A stretch of 64,000 nucleotides of DNA from Spirochaeta sp. UBA5339 (GTDB lineage Bacteria; Spirochaetota; Spirochaetia; DSM-2461): positions 310,001 through 374,000 of the forward strand of contig DHQL01000009.1 of NCBI GenBank assembly GCA_002408085.1. Direction: 5' to 3'. The position numbers were made by a program, and so were the translations under genes. The notes under the pieces are model-generated. The model searched no databases, had not been told where the DNA came from, and was given only the letters and a program-made list of their open reading frames with translations. Below, piece after piece: positions 1 to 8,790 of the stretch; the first letter of the stretch is position 1; the number at the start of each line of letters is the position of its first letter.

Positions 1-2
1 TT

Positions 3-56
3 GGTATAGTGATTGTCGTCGGAAATCAAATTAAGCACCCCGGCGCTTATAAGTAG
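3..56 (+). CDS. C-terminal tail of an upstream gene (partial)
   Basis: A frame open from the left edge reads 17 codons and stops with TAG at 54-56, nine bases before the next gene's GTG. The tail contains IVIVVGNQI, a hydrophobic strand that loosely recalls the C-terminal end of uroporphyrinogen-III C-methyltransferases. Such genes often sit beside sulfate and sulfite genes, but the fragment is too short to identify. It may be chance, although its position directly before a plausible ribosome-binding site supports a real gene end. Confidence 0.35.
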   Translation, partial: GIVIVVGNQIKHPGAYK

Positions 57-64
57 GGTATTTA

Positions 65-1867
65 GTGATTGTATTAACTGTTCTTCTGCTGCTATTGATG
101 ATTGTACTTCTTGCAAGGGAAGCAAACCGCCCTGGAATTATTCTGGGAACTGTTCTTGCCTTTTTCTTCTTTTTTGGAGTAGTTGATACGGAGGAACTTC
201 TTGCGGGCTTCAGTAATAAGGGGATGATCACAGTGGCTCTCCTCTTTCTTGTAAGTGAGGGAATCAGCCAGTCAGGTGGCCTTAATCTTCTGACATCGGT
301 TTATCTGCCTAAAAGAAAGTGCAGAACATCTTTGCTTCTCTCAAGAATTATGCTGCCTGCCTCCTTTATCTCTGCCTTTATGAATAATACTCCCGTAGTC
401 GTCATACTGGCTCCGGCCATAAAACACTGGGCTGAAAGGCTGAAATTGAACAGCAGCAGGTTTCTCATTCCCTTGTCCTATGCCACTATTATGGGAGGAA
501 CCTGTACTCTAATCGGAACTTCTACCAATCTGGTTGTTCATGGACTGATGCTGGAAAACGGATACAGTGGTTTTACCATGTTTGAGTTGGCTCAGATTGG
601 TCTTCCACTGACGGTCATTGGAACCATCTACGTCTCTATACTGGGCTACAGATTTCTCGGACCGAATTCCAGTCCTGAACAGGATCTTATCAGCTCTCCC
701 AAAGAATACCTGATTGAGATGAAGCTTGATGCTTCAAGTCCCCTATGCCTTAAGACTGTCAAAGATGCTGGATTGAGGGATCTCTCGGGTGTGTTCCTGT
801 CGGCTATTGAGCGCAATAATCAGCTGATTGGTACGGTGAACCATGATGAGGTCCTTATGGGTGGTGACCGACTCCTCTTTACCGGAAATACCAGTGCCAT
901 TGATGATTTAAAGAGTCTCCCGGGAATGACTACGGCTGAAGAGAGCCGCTATAATGAGGATTTTCAGGCTGTTTTGAAGCATACAGTAGAGGTCGTTGTT
1001 TCCCCGCGTTTTCCTGGACTTGGAAAGACAATCAAGGAGTTTAACTTCCGGGCCACATACAGGGCTGTTGTTCTGGCGGTTCACCGCAATGGAGAGAGAA
1101 TCTGTTCCAGAATCGGGGATATCCGGCTTAAGCCTGGAGATAATCTGGTTCTGCTGACCACGAAAAACTTCACCACCCGCTGGAAAAACTCCCAGGACTT
1201 CTATATGGTCAGTCAGTCCTCTCTTGCTCCCCGGCAGAAGCCTCAAAAGGCATTGTTCTCACTAGTACTGCTCCTGGTACTTATCGTTGGAGGAACCTTC
1301 GGTCCCATGATAAGCAGGATCAATGGTATTGAGATCGATATATTCTTCAGTGCCTGTGCTGTAGTCCTTCTAATGATCTGGACCAGGTGCTTCGAACCGC
1401 GGAACTACACCAGGTATATATCCTGGGATGTTCTTATTACAATCGCCTGTGCCTTCGGGATCAGTGCAGGACTGATCAACAGCGGAACAGCATCTTATAT
1501 TGCAGAGACTATCATTTCTGCCCTTATGAAATTCGGTCCTGTCGGTATTCTTGGGGGAATCTACCTGATGACCATGCTTTTTACCGAAACAGTTTCCAAT
1601 AATGCTGCAGCCGCACTGATGTTCCCCATAGCCCTGCTGACAGCCGAGAAGCTGCAGGTTGACCCGAAACCCTTCTTTGTGGCCATTACCATCGCCGCAT
1701 CAGCCAGTTTTTCCACTCCCATAGGCTATCAGACAAACCTGATTGTCCAGGGAATAGGTAACTACCGGTTCAAGGATTTTGTAAAAATAGGACTTCCTCT
1801 GAACATGCTTTCATTTATTTTGAGCATACTGCTGATACCGGTGTTCTGGAGTTTTTCATCACTTTAG
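65..1867 (+). CDS. SLC13-family anion (sulfate) transporter with TrkA-C domains
   Basis: This 600-residue inner-membrane protein has hydrophobic helices in its first ~200 residues, a soluble middle (~205-385) and a second helical half (~395-600). The layout is that of the SLC13/DASS permeases with two central TrkA-C (RCK-C) domains. Family signatures include MNNTPVVVILAP and GTCTLIGTSTNLVVHG near the N-terminus and TETVSNNAAAALMFPIA near the C-terminus. Bacterial members carry sulfate or other anions, usually with sodium. Sulfate is the likeliest substrate because the PAPS genes lie just downstream, but this is inferred from context. The start is GTG, with AGTAGGG about seven bases upstream. 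A 386-bp gap separates it from the next gene, so it may be a separate transcript. Confidence 0.85.
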   Translation: MIVLTVLLLLLMIVLLAREANRPGIILGTVLAFFFFFGVVDTEELLAGFSNKGMITVALLFLVSEGISQSGGLNLLTSVYLPKRKCRTSLLLSRIMLPASFISAFMNNTPVVVILAPAIKHWAERLKLNSSRFLIPLSYATIMGGTCTLIGTSTNLVVHGLMLENGYSGFTMFELAQIGLPLTVIGTIYVSILGYRFLGPNSSPEQDLISSPKEYLIEMKLDASSPLCLKTVKDAGLRDLSGVFLSAIERNNQLIGTVNHDEVLMGGDRLLFTGNTSAIDDLKSLPGMTTAEESRYNEDFQAVLKHTVEVVVSPRFPGLGKTIKEFNFRATYRAVVLAVHRNGERICSRIGDIRLKPGDNLVLLTTKNFTTRWKNSQDFYMVSQSSLAPRQKPQKALFSLVLLLVLIVGGTFGPMISRINGIEIDIFFSACAVVLLMIWTRCFEPRNYTRYISWDVLITIACAFGISAGLINSGTASYIAETIISALMKFGPVGILGGIYLMTMLFTETVSNNAAAALMFPIALLTAEKLQVDPKPFFVAITIAASASFSTPIGYQTNLIVQGIGNYRFKDFVKIGLPLNMLSFILSILLIPVFWSFSSL

Positions 1868-2253
1868 GTTTTTCTTACTTTTAAATATTATGTAGATTAA
1901 AATGTCGAAAATTATTCCTAAAGATGCCCATGCAATGATTATAGATGCAATGAAATGTGTAACATGTGTAGATTAATTATGCGGTCATCCGGAAATCAAC
2001 CCTGGAGTTGTTAACGAGCCAGAACTTTTTCTGAGAAGCAGAATCATGGAGTAGAGGTAGAATCCAATATTAAAGGTTGAGAGTGTCTATAGAACTGGGA
2101 AATTCCCATATGCAGGGTTTAAAAGAAGTCTATAGCTTTGATTCTAGTAAGTGGGGGGATCAGAAACTTCCTTCTATAAATTAAGTATTAGTTGAAATGG
2201 TGAATATTCTATGATATGTTCAATACCTGAACATTTGTAGGAGATCACTCTTA
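1868..2253 (+). other. 386-bp intergenic region upstream of the PAPS operon
   Basis: No convincing gene, tRNA or terminator is visible; all frames carry stops and no transposase remnant was recognised. The exact 10-mer TGTAGATTAA occurs at 1891-1900 and 1967-1976, and again at 32093-32102 next to another glycan gene. The right end holds a promoter and palindrome listed separately. Confidence 0.5.
2192..2233 (+). promoter_or_regulatory. Promoter with overlapping palindromic operator
   Basis: A sigma70-like promoter is visible: TTGAAA (2192-2197), a 17-bp spacer, then TATGTT (2215-2220). Overlapping the -10 and probable transcription start is a perfect inverted repeat, TGTTCA (2217-2222) and TGAACA (2228-2233), with a 5-bp spacer. 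It lies 21 bp before the winged-helix regulator's start. A dyad on the -10 just before a regulator gene is the classic layout of autorepression. The arms are read directly; the function is inferred. Confidence 0.55.
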
Positions 2254-2784
2254 TTGGATAAAGAGCTTATGATACTTGAACAGATCTATAACAATCCTCA
2301 TGTAAACCAACGTGATCTGGCTACTGTAACAAAAGCTTCCTTGGGAATGACAAATGCTATTCTGAAGCGATTTGCTGAGAAAGGTCTGATAACAGTTAAA
2401 AAAATCAATAACCGTAATATCCGATATGCTTTGACAAGCGAAGGAATGGCTGAGATAAACCGTAGATCCTGGGATTATTTTAAAAGAACTATTAAAAACG
2501 TTGTTGATTATAAGGATTTTATTAGAAAAATCGTTATTTCAGCTAAAGCAGATGGATATAAGGGGATTGTTCTTGCCGGGAAGAGTGATTTTGAGTTTAT
2601 GGTTGAGCATATCTGTTACAAAGAGCAGTTTCCAATTAAAATGAGCAAAATCAATGAAGAGAGAGAACCCGGTTGGTTTTATCTGATTGCTGAAAAGAGA
2701 AACAAGGGTGCATCTCATGAGAGTACTCACCTTGATGAAGAATATGAATTCTCATTAAATAGAATAATTGAATTAAATACTTGA
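2254..2784 (+). CDS. Winged-helix transcriptional regulator of the PAPS/glycan locus
   Basis: This 176-residue protein has a MarR-like winged helix in residues ~1-70: LEQIYNNPHVNQRDLATVTKASLGMTNAILKRFAEKGLI, then a beta wing with the conserved NNRNIRYALTSEGMAEI pattern. The C-terminal ~100 residues are not recognised and may sense a ligand (KGIVLAGKSDFEFMV). The start is TTG with GTAGGAG about ten bases upstream. It is the first gene of the tight run into cysQ, cysD and cysNC, so it probably controls sulfate activation and the glycan genes. A perfect palindrome over its own promoter suggests autoregulation. Similar small winged-helix genes often accompany polysaccharide clusters. Confidence 0.75.
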   Translation: MDKELMILEQIYNNPHVNQRDLATVTKASLGMTNAILKRFAEKGLITVKKINNRNIRYALTSEGMAEINRRSWDYFKRTIKNVVDYKDFIRKIVISAKADGYKGIVLAGKSDFEFMVEHICYKEQFPIKMSKINEEREPGWFYLIAEKRNKGASHESTHLDEEYEFSLNRIIELNT

Positions 2785-2795
2785 GAGGAAGCAGT

Positions 2796-3635
2796 TTGGA
2801 TTATGATTTAGTTTTTTCCAGAGGTATGGAAATATCTATAAATGCCGGGAAGGCAATTATGGATATATACAATAGTGAGGAATTTGATATCCGGACGAAA
2901 TCAGATAATTCACCTCTTACAGCTGCTGACCTTGCCAGCCATCGTATCATAGTTGACGGTCTGGAACTTTTGAATCGTGAAACAGGTGTCGATATTCCTG
3001 TTCTGAGCGAGGAAAGCGCTGAAATCCCCTATGGGGAACGGCGGACATGGTCACGGTACTGGCTGATAGATCCCCTGGATGGTACAAAAGAGTTTATCAA
3101 GCGTAATGGTGAGTTTACGGTCAATGTAGCTTTGATTGAAGAGGGTGTACCTGTCTTGGGTTTTGTTTATGTACCGGTATTGGATGAACTTTACTATGGA
3201 AATCTGGTAGAAAAGAAGGCCTTAAAGATTACTGGTGCATCAAAAAATGATATAGCACAGATCACAGAAATCAATGTAACCGGGACACTTGGTGATACAG
3301 TTCGTATCATCGCCAGTAAAAGCCATTTGAATGAGGATACCCGGAGCGTTATTGATGCGGTTAAAGCTGAATTCGGTAACTGCGAGTTCTTGAGCTCAGG
3401 CAGCTCCCTTAAACTTTGCCGGGTTGCCGAAGGATTTGCAGATCTTTATCCCCGCTATGCACCGACAATGGAGTGGGATACAGCAGCAGCCGATGCTGTC
3501 TGCCGTGCTGCCGGTTGTTTTGTAATGGATGCCGGGAATCATAAACCGGTTCAATATAATAAAGAAAACCTGCTTAATCCCTTCTTTTATGTAACAGCAA
3601 ATAATAAAATTCAAAGTATTTTGGAGAAACTATAA
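2796..3635 (+). CDS. cysQ: 3'(2'),5'-bisphosphate nucleotidase CysQ
   Basis: CysQ hydrolyses PAP (3'-phosphoadenosine 5'-phosphate), the inhibitory by-product left when a sulfotransferase uses PAPS. The inositol-monophosphatase-family motifs are intact: LSEES, the metal-binding WLIDPLDGTKEF and the C-terminal WDTAAADAV. The frame opens at a TTG at 2781 inside the previous gene's stop region. The TTG at 2796 is preferred because GAGAGGA (2783-2789) lies six bases upstream, giving 279 residues that begin LDYDLVFSRG. It is translationally close to the regulator and overlaps cysD by one base. PAP removal matches the sulfotransferases downstream. Confidence 0.92.
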   Translation: MDYDLVFSRGMEISINAGKAIMDIYNSEEFDIRTKSDNSPLTAADLASHRIIVDGLELLNRETGVDIPVLSEESAEIPYGERRTWSRYWLIDPLDGTKEFIKRNGEFTVNVALIEEGVPVLGFVYVPVLDELYYGNLVEKKALKITGASKNDIAQITEINVTGTLGDTVRIIASKSHLNEDTRSVIDAVKAEFGNCEFLSSGSSLKLCRVAEGFADLYPRYAPTMEWDTAAADAVCRAAGCFVMDAGNHKPVQYNKENLLNPFFYVTANNKIQSILEKL

Positions 3636-4534
3636 TGAAGAAAAGCCATCTTAGAATTCTTGAAGATGAAGCCATCTATGTATTAAGAGAGGTGGCCGCT
3701 CAATTTGAACGGCCCGCTATGTTATTTTCAGGAGGAAAGGACTCCATCTGTATGGCCTGGCTGGCAAGAAAGGCCTTTTATCCCGGGAAAATTCCGTTTC
3801 CTCTGCTTCATGTCGATACGGGGCATAACTTCAAAGAGACTTTGGATTACAGAGACAGTTTTGTCAAAGAGATCGGAGCCCAGTTGATTGTACGGACTGT
3901 TCAGGATTCTATCGATTCAGGAAGGGTTGTGGAAGAAACCGGCCCCAGAGCCAGCCGCAATGGCCTTCAGACCGTGACTTTGCTGGATGCTCTCTCTGAG
4001 TTTAAATTCAATTGTGCCATGGGTGGAGCCAGACGGGATGAAGAGAAGGCTCGTGCCAAAGAACGGTTTTTCAGCTTCCGTGATGCCTTTGGGCAGTGGG
4101 ACCCTAAAAACCAGAGACCCGAACTCTGGAATCTTTTCAACGCTCAGCACAATATGGGTGAACACTTCAGGGTCTTCCCTATTTCAAACTGGACAGAACT
4201 TGATGTATGGCAGTATATCGCTATTGAAGAAATTCCAATGCCTTCTCTTTATTTCAGTCATAAACGTGACATCGTTATGAGAGATGGTGTCCCTCTGGCT
4301 TATATACCGGAGATTCTGACACTGCTTCCTGAAGAAAAGGTTGAAAATAAGATGGTCAGATGCCGGACTATCGGCGACATTACCTGTACAGGGCTTACTT
4401 TTTCTGAGGCTCAGTCAATAGAGGATATCGTAATGGAAGTTGCCAGCACCAGAACAACAGAACGGGGCGGACGTGCCGACGATAAGCGCAGCGAAGCTGC
4501 CATGGAAGACAGAAAGAAACAGGGATACTTCTAA
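3635..4534 (+). CDS. cysD: Sulfate adenylyltransferase subunit 2
   Basis: CysD is the small catalytic subunit of ATP sulfurylase, forming adenosine 5'-phosphosulfate (APS) from ATP and sulfate. The 299-residue length is normal for the family. The PP-loop SGGKDS lies at residues 32-37, and HVDTGHNFKETLDYRD and GGARRDEEKARAKER follow as in the PAPS-reductase fold. The C-terminus carries the usual RGGRADDKRSEAAMEDRKKQGYF type of tail. The ATG overlaps the last base of the cysQ stop. CysN, its GTPase partner, follows after 10 bp, so the complex is encoded together. Confidence 0.96.
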   Translation: MKKSHLRILEDEAIYVLREVAAQFERPAMLFSGGKDSICMAWLARKAFYPGKIPFPLLHVDTGHNFKETLDYRDSFVKEIGAQLIVRTVQDSIDSGRVVEETGPRASRNGLQTVTLLDALSEFKFNCAMGGARRDEEKARAKERFFSFRDAFGQWDPKNQRPELWNLFNAQHNMGEHFRVFPISNWTELDVWQYIAIEEIPMPSLYFSHKRDIVMRDGVPLAYIPEILTLLPEEKVENKMVRCRTIGDITCTGLTFSEAQSIEDIVMEVASTRTTERGGRADDKRSEAAMEDRKKQGYF

Positions 4535-4544
4535 GGAATAAACA

Positions 4545-6422
4545 ATGAGCGAAACACAGGTATTTGACAAAGAACAGTATATGAATATGGAGCTGCTCCG
4601 CTTTACCACAGCGGGGAGTGTAGATGATGGAAAGAGTACTCTGATTGGACGTCTTCTTTACGATTCAAAAGCTATTTTTCAGGATCAGATGGAAAACCTG
4701 GAAGAGGTCAGCAAGCTGCGAGGAGAAGAAGGTGTAAACCTTGCTCTTTTAACAGACGGTCTTCGGGCCGAACGGGAGCAGGGTATTACAATTGATGTTG
4801 CTTATCGGTATTTTTCCACTCCGAAAAGAAAATTTATTATTGCGGATACTCCTGGTCATGAGCAGTATACAAGAAATATGGTAACAGGAGCGTCTACTGC
4901 AGACCTGGCAATTATTCTGATTGATGCCAGAAATGGAGTTCTAACCCAGAGTAGACGACATGGAATTATTGCAAGCCTTCTCGGAATCCCCCATGTAATT
5001 GTTGCTGTCAATAAGATGGATGCCGTTGATTACTCAAAGGAAATCTATGATTCCATAGTGAAAGAGTACACAGAATTCAGTTCCAAACTGGATATTCAGG
5101 ATATAACATTTATCCCCATCAGTGCTCTTGTGGGGGACAACGTAGTTGAACCCAGCAGTATTATGACCTGGTATGATGGTCCTACTGTTATGCATCAGCT
5201 TGAGAATGTCACAATCAGTGCGGATAAGAATCAGGTCGATTTCCGTTTTCCTGTTCAGTATGTTATCAGACCTCATCAGGATTTCAGGGGTTTTTCCGGT
5301 CGGATTTCAAGCGGCTCTGTAACCGCAGGTGAACCTGTTACAATTCTCCCTTCCAGGAAAAGAACCAGAATCAAAGAGATTGTTTCCTACAACGGAAATC
5401 TGGAAGAGGCCTATATCGGTGACAGTGTTGTACTGACTCTGGAAGATGAAATTGATATCAGCCGGGGTGATATGATTGTTAGAGATCACAATGTCCCCGT
5501 ATTGACACAAAAACTTGATGCCACAATCTGTTGGATGGATGATGAGAAGTCTCTTAATAAAACGACCCCTTACATTCTTCAGCAGACTACCCGTAGAGTG
5601 AAGGCTTTTGTGAAAAATCTTAACTATCAGCTGGATGTTAACTCCCTTCATAGAAAAGATTCTGAAACACTTGAACTTAACGAAATTGGCCGTGTTGAGA
5701 TAGAAACTGCCCATCCTGTATTTATTGATCCCTATAAAAATAACCGGGAGACAGGCAGTTTTATTCTGATAGATCCCGCCTCAAACCAGACAATTGCTGC
5801 CGGTATGATCCGTCATTCAAAGAGTGCAATAGAAGAGGAAGCTGAGAAGTCTTCTAAATCTTCAAATGTCGCATGGGAAGAGCTCTCAGTTTCCAGAGAG
5901 ATGAGAGAAGCAAAAAACAGTCATAAGGCTCACTGTTACTGGTTTACAGGACTCTCGGGAAGCGGAAAAAGTACTATTGCAAAGGAATTCCAGAACAGAC
6001 TCTTCAATGAAGGCAAACAGGTCTATATGCTTGATGGAGATAATGTTCGTCATGGCCTGTGCGGTGATCTTGGATTCAGTGATTCCGACAGAGATGAAAA
6101 TATCAGAAGGGTAGGTCATGCGGCTCAGCTCTTGTTTGATGCCGGTAATATTGTACTCTGTTCCTTTATTTCTCCCAATGAGGAGATGAGGGGATATGTC
6201 CGCTCTCTGTTTCCTGAAGGACAGTTTACAGAAGTATTTGTTAAGGCGGATCTTGAAACCTGTATGCAAAGAGATCCCAAAGGGCTTTACAAAAAGGCTA
6301 AAGAAGGTAAGATTCTGAACTTTACAGGCATCGACAGTGAATATGAAGAGCCTGAAAATGCGGAAATTGTTATTGATACTGCAAAAATGACGATTTTGGA
6401 ATCAGTAGCTACTCTTATTTAA
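4545..6422 (+). CDS. cysNC: CysN-CysC fusion: ATP sulfurylase GTPase subunit plus APS kinase
   Basis: This 625-residue fusion carries the two remaining steps to PAPS. Residues ~1-440 are CysN, an EF-Tu-like GTPase that drives sulfate adenylylation: G1 GSVDDGKST at 24-32, DTPGHEQY at 101-108 and NKMD at 156-159, then two beta-barrel domains. Residues ~460-625 are CysC, which phosphorylates APS: P-loop GLSGSGKS at 469-476, then LDGDNVRHGL and the FISPNEEMR region. Fusions of this type are known in many bacteria. There is no APS or PAPS reductase in the window, so the product is more likely used for sulfation than for cysteine. The AT-rich glycan block begins about 60 bp downstream. Confidence 0.96.
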   Translation: MSETQVFDKEQYMNMELLRFTTAGSVDDGKSTLIGRLLYDSKAIFQDQMENLEEVSKLRGEEGVNLALLTDGLRAEREQGITIDVAYRYFSTPKRKFIIADTPGHEQYTRNMVTGASTADLAIILIDARNGVLTQSRRHGIIASLLGIPHVIVAVNKMDAVDYSKEIYDSIVKEYTEFSSKLDIQDITFIPISALVGDNVVEPSSIMTWYDGPTVMHQLENVTISADKNQVDFRFPVQYVIRPHQDFRGFSGRISSGSVTAGEPVTILPSRKRTRIKEIVSYNGNLEEAYIGDSVVLTLEDEIDISRGDMIVRDHNVPVLTQKLDATICWMDDEKSLNKTTPYILQQTTRRVKAFVKNLNYQLDVNSLHRKDSETLELNEIGRVEIETAHPVFIDPYKNNRETGSFILIDPASNQTIAAGMIRHSKSAIEEEAEKSSKSSNVAWEELSVSREMREAKNSHKAHCYWFTGLSGSGKSTIAKEFQNRLFNEGKQVYMLDGDNVRHGLCGDLGFSDSDRDENIRRVGHAAQLLFDAGNIVLCSFISPNEEMRGYVRSLFPEGQFTEVFVKADLETCMQRDPKGLYKKAKEGKILNFTGIDSEYEEPENAEIVIDTAKMTILESVATLI

Positions 6423-6483
6423 TAATTTAATTGGATGATTTGATATTTTAAGTATCAGTGATTGATGTTTTGGTGAGGTAAGG

Positions 6484-7482
6484 ATGTATATTGGGACAGT
6501 TGTAAGAAGTGGTTCTATAATAAATGGTGGCAAACTACTTAGTATTGATTTTGAAAATAAAAGAATAAATAAGTCTATTTCTATTTTTCCGCAAAATCCA
6601 AGTACTGAAAAGGTAGATACAAATAAAAGAGGAAACAGTCGTGGATGTCGAGGTATTTTCAAATATAATGAATTCCTTGTTGCTTGTGACTTTCATTCTT
6701 TACTTTTTCTAGATTCAAATCTTGAAGTTAAATATAAAATTTCAGATCATGGGATGGTAGGTCTTCATGAGCTATATTTCGATGAAAAAAATGAAAAAGT
6801 ATACTTAACGTCAACAACAATAAATACAATAATTGTTGTTGACTTAAAAATGAGAAAGGTTGTTGATAGAATTTATCTAAATTCAGATGAAAAAATAGTC
6901 AAAGACCTATCTTTGAGTTCGAAAAAGAAAATAAATTTTGATACAGATTTCAGAATCAGTTCTATTGCCAAGGATCTAAAAAATGATAGTGATCACATGC
7001 ATCTTAATGCAATAACTATGTATAAAGGTGATATACTGGTCTTATTAAATAGAAAAGGTATTATATATAATATTACTAAAAGGGAAATAGTATTGCAGCA
7101 TGATAATTTAATCGGTGGGCATAATATTTCTATAAGTGAAGATTTATTATTTTCTTGCAATACACTTGGGCATTCATTATTCATTTATTCTTTAGAAAAA
7201 AAAGTAGTAGTTAAAGAAATAGATATAAAAAAATTTAAAATTATCAAATTTCTTGATATAAAAGGAAAAATCATTAATATAATTGATTCATGCTTCTTTT
7301 TAAAAAGATATAAAGTAGTTAAATCTCTATTTTGTAGAGGTTTACAAATAGATGGGGATTTTGTTTTTATGGGTACATCTCCAGCTATTGTACTGAAAAT
7401 AAATTGGAAGAATGGAACGCTAATAGATTCCTTTAAAATCTCTAGTAATCCAAGAGTTTGTGTTCATGGTTTATTTTTGTAG
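6484..7482 (+). CDS. Predicted beta-propeller protein of unknown function
   Basis: The 332-residue protein has no signal peptide and is built of repeated short beta strands of the kind seen in propellers, such as NEKVYLTSTTINTIIVVDLKMRKVV and FSCNTLGHSLFIYSLEKK. The phrases GMVGLHELYFDE and HMHLNAITMYKGDILVL resemble the GLxH and HLN signatures of the DUF4915/TIGR03032 propeller-like family, but the match is from memory and weak. The gene is very AT-rich, like the next six, and abuts the flippase gene with no spacing. A role in glycan assembly or sulfation follows only from its position. The ATG is preceded by GAGGTAAGG. Confidence 0.6.
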   Translation: MYIGTVVRSGSIINGGKLLSIDFENKRINKSISIFPQNPSTEKVDTNKRGNSRGCRGIFKYNEFLVACDFHSLLFLDSNLEVKYKISDHGMVGLHELYFDEKNEKVYLTSTTINTIIVVDLKMRKVVDRIYLNSDEKIVKDLSLSSKKKINFDTDFRISSIAKDLKNDSDHMHLNAITMYKGDILVLLNRKGIIYNITKREIVLQHDNLIGGHNISISEDLLFSCNTLGHSLFIYSLEKKVVVKEIDIKKFKIIKFLDIKGKIINIIDSCFFLKRYKVVKSLFCRGLQIDGDFVFMGTSPAIVLKINWKNGTLIDSFKISSNPRVCVHGLFL

Positions 7483-8790
7483 ATGAAAGAAAAAAAAATT
7501 TCTAAACAGATCTTTTCAGTGTTTGGGATGAAAATATTTGGACTAATCGCTCAAATGTTGACAGGCGTAATTCTCGCGAGAACTCTTGGTGCTGAACAAT
7601 ATGGATTATATGCTTTTCCAATGGCAGTGCTGAGATTTTTATCTATTCCTTCTTCTGCTGGATTTCCACAAGTAATAGTTAGGAATATAGCACAATATAA
7701 AAGTGTTGAAGAATACGGAAAAATCAAAGGGATGATGATTCGTTCTAATCAATTCGCAGTTCTCTTTGGTTCTATTTTAGCTTTATTGACAATTGTTTCA
7801 TATTATTTTTTTGCGCAAGTTTCAGTCTTTACAACTAAAGGAATATTATTTCTTTTAGTTGTAATGATGTTGCCTATAGTTTCATTAAATAACATTAGAA
7901 TGTCAATTTTGAGAGGTTTAAACAAAATAGTACTGAGTAAACTACCAGAAATCGTTATAAAACCATTTATCGTTTTAGTCATTATGACTATCTTGTATTT
8001 TACAGTTGATACAATAAAACCGATTTTTGCAGTTTACATTCAAATATTTGCTTCGTTAATGATTTTTTTAATTGGCAGCTTAATTCTTAAAAAAAATAAT
8101 ACTATTGAAATAAAAAAAGCAAAAGCTGAATATCACAGTAAAGAATGGCTAGTGTCTGCTTTCCCTTTCTTATTCTTAGGTGTAATGCATGTAATAAATA
8201 AGCAGGCAGATATTATTATGCTGGGTTTTCTCACTACACCACGTGATGTAGGAATATATCGTGCAGTTGTAAATGCTTCGATGATGATAACATTTGTTTT
8301 AACTTCTGTTAATATGGCTCAGGCTCCGCATATAGCCAGTTTATGGAAGCTTGGAAAAAAAGATGAATTACAAAAATTAGTAACTCAAACAACAATTATT
8401 ACAGCAATTGGTACAATACTTATCTCTGTATTCCTTATTTTCTTTGGTGATTTTCTCCTTGGTTATCTTTTTGGTGAGGAATTTAGAGAAGGTTACTTAG
8501 CTTTAAAAATACTATGTTTTGGATATCTTGTAAGTGGATTTTCTGGCTCTGTTGGTAATATTAACAATATGACTGGAAATGAATACCTGGCTGTTAGAAC
8601 TGTTGTCTTTACTGCTTTACTAAATATAATATTAAATATAATTCTCATTCCAATATATGGGGTAAATGGTGCTGCTTTTGCAACGGCATTAAGTTTAGCA
8701 ATATATAATATTGTATTAGTTGTAATCGTCATTATTAAAGTTAAAATTAATCCAACAATATTTATTGTATTAAATAAGAGGATTAGATGA
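7483..8790 (+). CDS. Wzx-type oligosaccharide flippase
   Basis: This is a 435-residue polytopic protein with about 12-14 hydrophobic helices and the N-terminal pattern of the polysaccharide synthase/Wzx family (FGMKIFGLIAQMLTGVILARTLGAEQYGLYAF). Wzx proteins flip undecaprenyl-diphosphate-linked repeat units across the inner membrane. The C-terminal half, with GNINNMTGNEYLAVR and LNIILNIILIPIYGVNGAAFATALS, matches the family's typical end. It starts directly after the stop of the previous gene and overlaps the following sulfotransferase by four bases. It pairs with the EpsG-like polymerase at 15941 in a Wzy-dependent pathway. A second flippase is at 27489. Confidence 0.88.
   Translation: MKEKKISKQIFSVFGMKIFGLIAQMLTGVILARTLGAEQYGLYAFPMAVLRFLSIPSSAGFPQVIVRNIAQYKSVEEYGKIKGMMIRSNQFAVLFGSILALLTIVSYYFFAQVSVFTTKGILFLLVVMMLPIVSLNNIRMSILRGLNKIVLSKLPEIVIKPFIVLVIMTILYFTVDTIKPIFAVYIQIFASLMIFLIGSLILKKNNTIEIKKAKAEYHSKEWLVSAFPFLFLGVMHVINKQADIIMLGFLTTPRDVGIYRAVVNASMMITFVLTSVNMAQAPHIASLWKLGKKDELQKLVTQTTIITAIGTILISVFLIFFGDFLLGYLFGEEFREGYLALKILCFGYLVSGFSGSVGNINNMTGNEYLAVRTVVFTALLNIILNIILIPIYGVNGAAFATALSLAIYNIVLVVIVIIKVKINPTIFIVLNKRIR

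Noticed and set aside
1868..2253. Pseudogene or transposase remnant in the gap before the regulator
   Set aside because: Reading all frames gave only short stretches with stops and no recognisable protein motif or terminal repeats.
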